Origin: Flavobacteriales bacterium
GTDB lineage: Bacteria > Bacteroidota > Bacteroidia > Flavobacteriales_E > Vicingaceae
Assembly (NCBI GenBank): GCA_002402165.1
Contig: NVVI01000029.1
Location: 24,716 to 36,218, forward strand
Reading direction: 5' to 3'
Length of the DNA stretch: 11,503 nt
The notes beneath the pieces are model-generated. The model had not been told where the DNA came from. It ran no database searches and saw only the letters and a list, made by a program, of their open reading frames with translations. Every line of letters begins with the position of its first letter. Position 1 is the first letter of the stretch. Shown in pieces: positions 7,909 through 11,503 of this stretch. Position numbers and translations under genes: made by a program.

Positions 7909-10900
7909 ATAATATTATTACTTTTTTAATAATTAGGACTCCCTTATTTGTAATCAGTTTTATGGTATATGTTTGAGCTGGAAATTCACTTACATCTATA
8001 AGATAATTTGTATCCTTAATTTCCCAATAAAAGATTTCTTTTCCCAAATTATCATATAAAAATGCTTCTTTAATTAATTCATTCGATTTTATAGCTAGAG
8101 TATTTTTTACTGGATTAGGATAAATAGAAACTATTATTTTTTCTTGCTCTAAAATGGATAAACAAAGCTCTATTTCAATGGTATTGCTTCCTACAATTGA
8201 ACAACCATTTGAATCTATTACTGTTACATCTATGTTGTAAATTCCTTGGCTGGTAAAAAATAATTGTGTTGTAGCTAATGTATCACCAGTCAATGACCAC
8301 AAATAATTTATATATGTTTGTGGCTGAACTTCAAAATAAATCGGCTCATTAACACATAAGATACTGTCTATATTCAATACATTAATAATAGGAATTATTT
8401 CAGGATAATAATTTAAGGAAATGGTATCTGAATTGACAGAGCATCCTAATGAATCTACTGCTGAAAAATAAAAGTATCCAGTATCATTAGTATAAAAACT
8501 GTTTTGTGTATTGCCTGTTGACCATATTATATTGATTAAACTACTATCTGCTCCTATCAAAACAGAATCACTTTTACAAAACAGACTACTGTCTTGTAAA
8601 AAAACAAAATAAGAGGATGGATTTATTAAACTTACTATTGCTGTATCCGAAAATGCACTACATCCATTACTATCTGTGGCAACAACATAGTATTGACCTC
8701 CAGAAACAATATTTAAATATGAATTAGTAGATCCATTTGACCAACCATAAGAAATAAACCCTATATCTGCTTCAAGTAGTAAAGTATCTCCATTACACAA
8801 ATCAAAAAACCCAGAAGTATCTAAAATTGCTGCAGGGTTTTGATAAGTAACAAGTGTAACTTGTACTGTGTCTGAATTTATCGAACACCCTTGAGCATTT
8901 ATAGCAGTTAACCAAAATACACCTGAACTATCAACTAATTGGGAAGGGCTTGTTGCTCCATTATTCCATGTAATTCCGCTTAAAGGAGCAGTCATAGATA
9001 AAATAACATTTTCTCCTTCACATAAAACAAGACTCCCAATAACATTAATATTATATAATGACTGCGAAAAAGCTAAATTAAATGTATCTGAAAAATGAGG
9101 ACATCCCAAACTATCAATAGCTGTTAACCAGTAATTACCACTATCTAAAACATATTGCTGGTAATTTGTATCTGTATTGCTCCAAGTATAACTAACATAC
9201 GAATTTGGTACAGAAAGTAAAACGGAATCTCCTGCACAAATTGTATCTGAGGTACTCGTTATACTTATATCATTTTTAGGAATTATAGTAAGTGTTATAG
9301 TATCCGATCTTCCTGGACATTGATTTTGATCAAGTGTGGTTAACCAATATTTTCCAGTTGTTTTTAATACAGTATTTGAATTAGTATCCCCATTACTCCA
9401 TAAGTAAGAATCAAAATTATTTAATGAGTTTACCAATAGAGAATCTCCCTCGCATAATGTAAAACTTCCAGTTATAGAAGTCAATGTCAAATCCAATGGT
9501 TGACATAATTTAGTCCAAAACCCATCATAGAGCCCTCCTCCGAAAGAAGTCTGATGGGCATTTATAGTAGTATAGTTAACTTGACTATCGGTAAATCCAC
9601 ATATTATAATACTAGTAGAATCTATTAATGTAATGTCTTGGGCATAATCAGATAGATTGGATCCAAGATAGGTGCCCCATTTTTTATCCCCACTTTTACT
9701 AAAGTTAACTACCAGATTATCATATGCTCCATTATTAACCTCATTTATGGCTGTGCTATCAGAAATACCTGTAATGCTTGTTGTATTTCCTGAAATCCAT
9801 AAACCTGATTCACTAAGCTCTATTGCAGAAAGATATTCTGAAGCTTCTCCTCCAAAATAAGTACCCCACACTTTTACTCCTGAACTATCAAATTTCATAA
9901 TAAACCCATCTTCATTACTATTCAAATTTTGTTGATAAGAGTTAATGCTCGCAATTTGTGAAGTACTTGATGTTTGACCTATAATATAAATGTTTAATGA
10001 ATCGTCTAATGTTAAATCGTATGATTGGTCTTGACCTGATGCTCCGATATAAGTTCCCCAAATTGGTTGGTATGTAGCAGAAAATTTAACCAAAAATGCA
10101 TCTATTCCTCCTTGATAGGTTGGCTGATATGATGATCCATAAGCTATTCCTGTTGTACTTGATGTGAATCCAGACATATAGATACTTCCATCAGATCCAT
10201 ATTTTATTCCCTGCCCTTCATCAGAAGTTCCATAACCATAATAAGTACTATGCAATAAACTACCATTAGAATCAAAAGCAGCTAAAAAAGCAGATGTTGT
10301 TCCGTTAAGAGTGGCATTATGTGCAGTTGGAGAAACTATTAAATTAGTGCTTGAGGTATGACCAGTTATAAAAATATTGCCAGAAGTACTTATATCTACA
10401 TCAGCTATAAAATCATGAGAATTCCCTCCATAATAGGTTCCCCAAATAAGTTGTCCTAAAGCATTAAACTTAGCGATAAATGCATCATCTGCTCCATTGA
10501 TAGTCGTTTGATAAGCTCCAGCAGTAGCTATTCCTGAGGGACTTGTTGAATTTCCAGTTACAATAATATTATCATTGTTATCTATTCTAATGGCATAACA
10601 CCTATCAAAATTTGCACCTCCATAATACGTTCCCCAAATTCTATTCCCCATGGAATCGAACTTAGCTATAAATACGTCAAAATCGGCAATAGTTGTTTGA
10701 TAAGCTCCTGTAGTTACAATGTTATTAGCACTAAGCGTATATCCTCCAACTACCACATTTTTATTAGCTCCATTATCTATAGAATAGATAAAATCAATAT
10801 TGTTTCCTCCATAATAAGTAGAGTATTTTTCACCATAAGCTATAGGGTCTATTATTATTGTGTTTTCTCTTTTTTTAGGAAGTAAAAAATGAATATTTGA

Positions 10901-11503
10901 TTTAATAATCCTAAGTTTTAGTTTGGTGTATTCTTTTTTTTGTTCGTCTATAACTTCAAAGACAGAAGGTATATTTTCAGTTAAAATTCCTTTAGCATAT
11001 TCATAGTAAATATTTTTTTTATTTAAAACTGGTTGTGCTCCTTTTATGTTAATCGAAAAATCAGCTTTAGCCGTTTTTGAAATAACATAATTGTACTTTA
11101 AAACACCTTTTTGTTTGAAAAACTCTATATCTACACCGCTCCAAACATCTTTGTAAGTAATACTTTCAAACGATTTTACATTTAAAAAAGTACGACTATT
11201 TTTATAATAATTTAAAGTCTCTTCTTGTTGATTTCGTACTATAATTTTAGTATTACTTTTTTGATTGTTAAACCAAATTTCAATTCGATTTACATGGTAG
11301 GTAAGAGAATCATTTTTTACTGGAGATATTAATTCGTAAGCAAAATGATCATTAAAAAAACTTACATTGTAACCATCACAACTTAATCTATATTTAACTT
11401 CTGAATTAAACTCTCCATACTGATTTACTATTTGTCCTTTATTTTCTACAAAATAATTTTCTTGTGCATTGCTTATAAGTACACTAAAAAACAGAAAAAA
11501 TAA
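7907..11503 (-). CDS. Secreted T9SS cargo: DUF7948-like domain, seven SBBP-type propeller repeats, six Ig/PKD-like domains, sorting domain (5' end just outside window)
   Basis: The frame is open for 1198 codons from the right edge to TAG at 7907-7909. Its first visible residues, LFFLFFSVLISNAQ, are the hydrophobic core and end of a signal peptide, so only the start Met and a few residues are missing. After cleavage come FVENKGQ (about 18-24), DVWSGVDIEF and LKYNYVISKTAKADFSINIKGA, the hallmarks of the DUF7948 domain that precedes SBBP repeats. Seven propeller repeats follow, marked by TYYG-type turns at residues 230, 293, 357, 421, 485, 549 and 612. Six Ig/PKD-like domains begin with Cys at 684, 756, 828, 903, 976 and 1050. 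The last 82 residues are a T9SS type A sorting domain, with YPNP near 1128 and ending KKVIIL. The protein is probably exported by Sec, crosses the outer membrane through T9SS and is released or held on the cell surface. An adhesin or matrix role is plausible; no catalytic motif is visible. A GTG at 10756 in this frame is not the start. Confidence 0.93.
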   Translation of the reverse strand, partial: LFFLFFSVLISNAQENYFVENKGQIVNQYGEFNSEVKYRLSCDGYNVSFFNDHFAYELISPVKNDSLTYHVNRIEIWFNNQKSNTKIIVRNQQEETLNYYKNSRTFLNVKSFESITYKDVWSGVDIEFFKQKGVLKYNYVISKTAKADFSINIKGAQPVLNKKNIYYEYAKGILTENIPSVFEVIDEQKKEYTKLKLRIIKSNIHFLLPKKRENTIIIDPIAYGEKYSTYYGGNNIDFIYSIDNGANKNVVVGGYTLSANNIVTTGAYQTTIADFDVFIAKFDSMGNRIWGTYYGGANFDRCYAIRIDNNDNIIVTGNSTSPSGIATAGAYQTTINGADDAFIAKFNALGQLIWGTYYGGNSHDFIADVDISTSGNIFITGHTSSTNLIVSPTAHNATLNGTTSAFLAAFDSNGSLLHSTYYGYGTSDEGQGIKYGSDGSIYMSGFTSSTTGIAYGSSYQPTYQGGIDAFLVKFSATYQPIWGTYIGASGQDQSYDLTLDDSLNIYIIGQTSSTSQIASINSYQQNLNSNEDGFIMKFDSSGVKVWGTYFGGEASEYLSAIELSESGLWISGNTTSITGISDSTAINEVNNGAYDNLVVNFSKSGDKKWGTYLGSNLSDYAQDITLIDSTSIIICGFTDSQVNYTTINAHQTSFGGGLYDGFWTKLCQPLDLTLTSITGSFTLCEGDSLLVNSLNNFDSYLWSNGDTNSNTVLKTTGKYWLTTLDQNQCPGRSDTITLTIIPKNDISITSTSDTICAGDSVLLSVPNSYVSYTWSNTDTNYQQYVLDSGNYWLTAIDSLGCPHFSDTFNLAFSQSLYNINVIGSLVLCEGENVILSMTAPLSGITWNNGATSPSQLVDSSGVFWLTAINAQGCSINSDTVQVTLVTYQNPAAILDTSGFFDLCNGDTLLLEADIGFISYGWSNGSTNSYLNIVSGGQYYVVATDSNGCSAFSDTAIVSLINPSSYFVFLQDSSLFCKSDSVLIGADSSLINIIWSTGNTQNSFYTNDTGYFYFSAVDSLGCSVNSDTISLNYYPEIIPIINVLNIDSILCVNEPIYFEVQPQTYINYLWSLTGDTLATTQLFFTSQGIYNIDVTVIDSNGCSIVGSNTIEIELCLSILEQEKIIVSIYPNPVKNTLAIKSNELIKEAFLYDNLGKEIFYWEIKDTNYLIDVSEFPAQTYTIKLITNKGVLIIKKVIIL
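8156..9454 (-). repeat. Six tandem Ig/PKD-like domain repeats, period about 219 bp
   Basis: Six units of 72-75 residues start at the codons for the first Cys of each: 9454, 9238, 9022, 8797, 8578 and 8356 (minus strand). Repeats 1-5 follow the pattern C-x-G/S-D/E-S...Y-x-W-S-N-G-x-T...S-G-x-Y-W-L-T-A-x-D...G-C-x-x-x-S-D-T. Each has two Cys, one at the start and one in the GC motif, which could form a disulfide outside the cell. Repeat 6 is more like a PKD domain (YLWSLTGDT, SQGIYNIDVTVID) and leads straight into the sorting domain. Unit borders are approximate. The repeats are clear in protein but well diverged in DNA. Confidence 0.85.
9500..10825 (-). repeat. Seven SBBP-type beta-propeller repeats, period 189-192 bp
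   Basis: Seven units share a (W/S)-G/S-T-Y-x-G turn followed by strands such as NIIVTGNSTS, then GAYQTT and AFIAKF. The paired codons after Thr in each turn lie at 10816, 10627, 10435, 10243, 10051, 9859 and 9670 (minus strand). The spacings are 189, 192, 192, 192, 192 and 189 bp, that is 63 or 64 residues. The last unit closes at about residue 665 (GLYDGFWTKL). Seven units of this size fit one closed seven-bladed propeller; that fold is inferred, the repeats are seen. Confidence 0.85.

Noticed and set aside
7915..7932. TTATTA-loop-TAATAA hairpin considered as a terminator for tsaD
   Set aside because: Six A/T pairs only, no T-run after the stem on the tsaD strand, and it falls in the last codons of the opposing gene.
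8156..10825. Regular periodicity considered as a CRISPR array or non-coding tandem repeat
   Set aside because: The units are 189-225 bp, in frame, diverged in DNA and explained by protein domain repeats; there are no short identical repeats with unique spacers.
9672..10885. Two 62-codon plus-strand open frames (9672-9860 and 10697-10885)
   Set aside because: Both lie opposite propeller-repeat coding sequence and show no domain or expression signal.
1..11503. Search for a previously undescribed multi-gene system, such as a defence island, secretion cluster or mobile element
   Set aside because: The window holds four large genes of recognisable families in convergent or divergent layout; there are no integrases, transposases, nucleases, toxin pairs, tRNAs or inverted terminal repeats that I can see.

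Overview
The window is AT-rich and encodes protein almost end to end. It looks like a chromosomal segment from a member of the Bacteroidota, most likely Flavobacteriia or a close relative. The reasons are a TonB-dependent receptor with an N-terminal carboxypeptidase-regulatory-like domain, a secreted repeat protein with a C-terminal type IX secretion (T9SS) sorting domain, a very long TamB of the Bacteroidota kind, signal peptides ending in Ala-Gln, near-absence of Shine-Dalgarno sequences, and two TAnnTTTG promoter-like boxes. I cannot name a genus.

Layout. (1) 1-2257, minus: outer-membrane TonB-dependent receptor, with its C-terminal end beyond the left edge. (2) 2258-2385: a 128-bp intergenic region, the only real non-coding DNA here. 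It carries two TAnnTTTG boxes and a 20-bp-spaced direct repeat that may control the receptor. (3) 2386-6921, minus: tamB, 1511 aa. (4) 6882-7904, plus: tsaD, a tRNA-modification gene, head to head with tamB; the two reading frames overlap by 40 bp if the tamB ATG is right. (5) 7907-11503, minus: a secreted multidomain protein open to the right edge. Only its first few residues are missing. It has a signal peptide, a DUF7948-like N-terminal domain, a seven-repeat SBBP-type beta-propeller, six Ig/PKD-like domains and a T9SS type A sorting domain. It converges on tsaD with 2 bp between the stop codons, inside a perfect 12-bp palindrome. No non-coding stretch longer than 300 bp exists.

How the genes relate. 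Three of the four products belong to the cell envelope (receptor, TamB, T9SS cargo); tsaD is a housekeeping gene. The tsaD/tamB neighbourhood looks like ordinary chromosomal core, with the repeat protein as the more variable element. I see no RNA genes, mobile elements, CRISPR arrays, defence genes or phage genes, and no evidence for an undescribed multi-gene system. The points most worth following are the architecture and true 5' end of the repeat protein, the tamB/tsaD overlap, and the small regulatory region upstream of the receptor.
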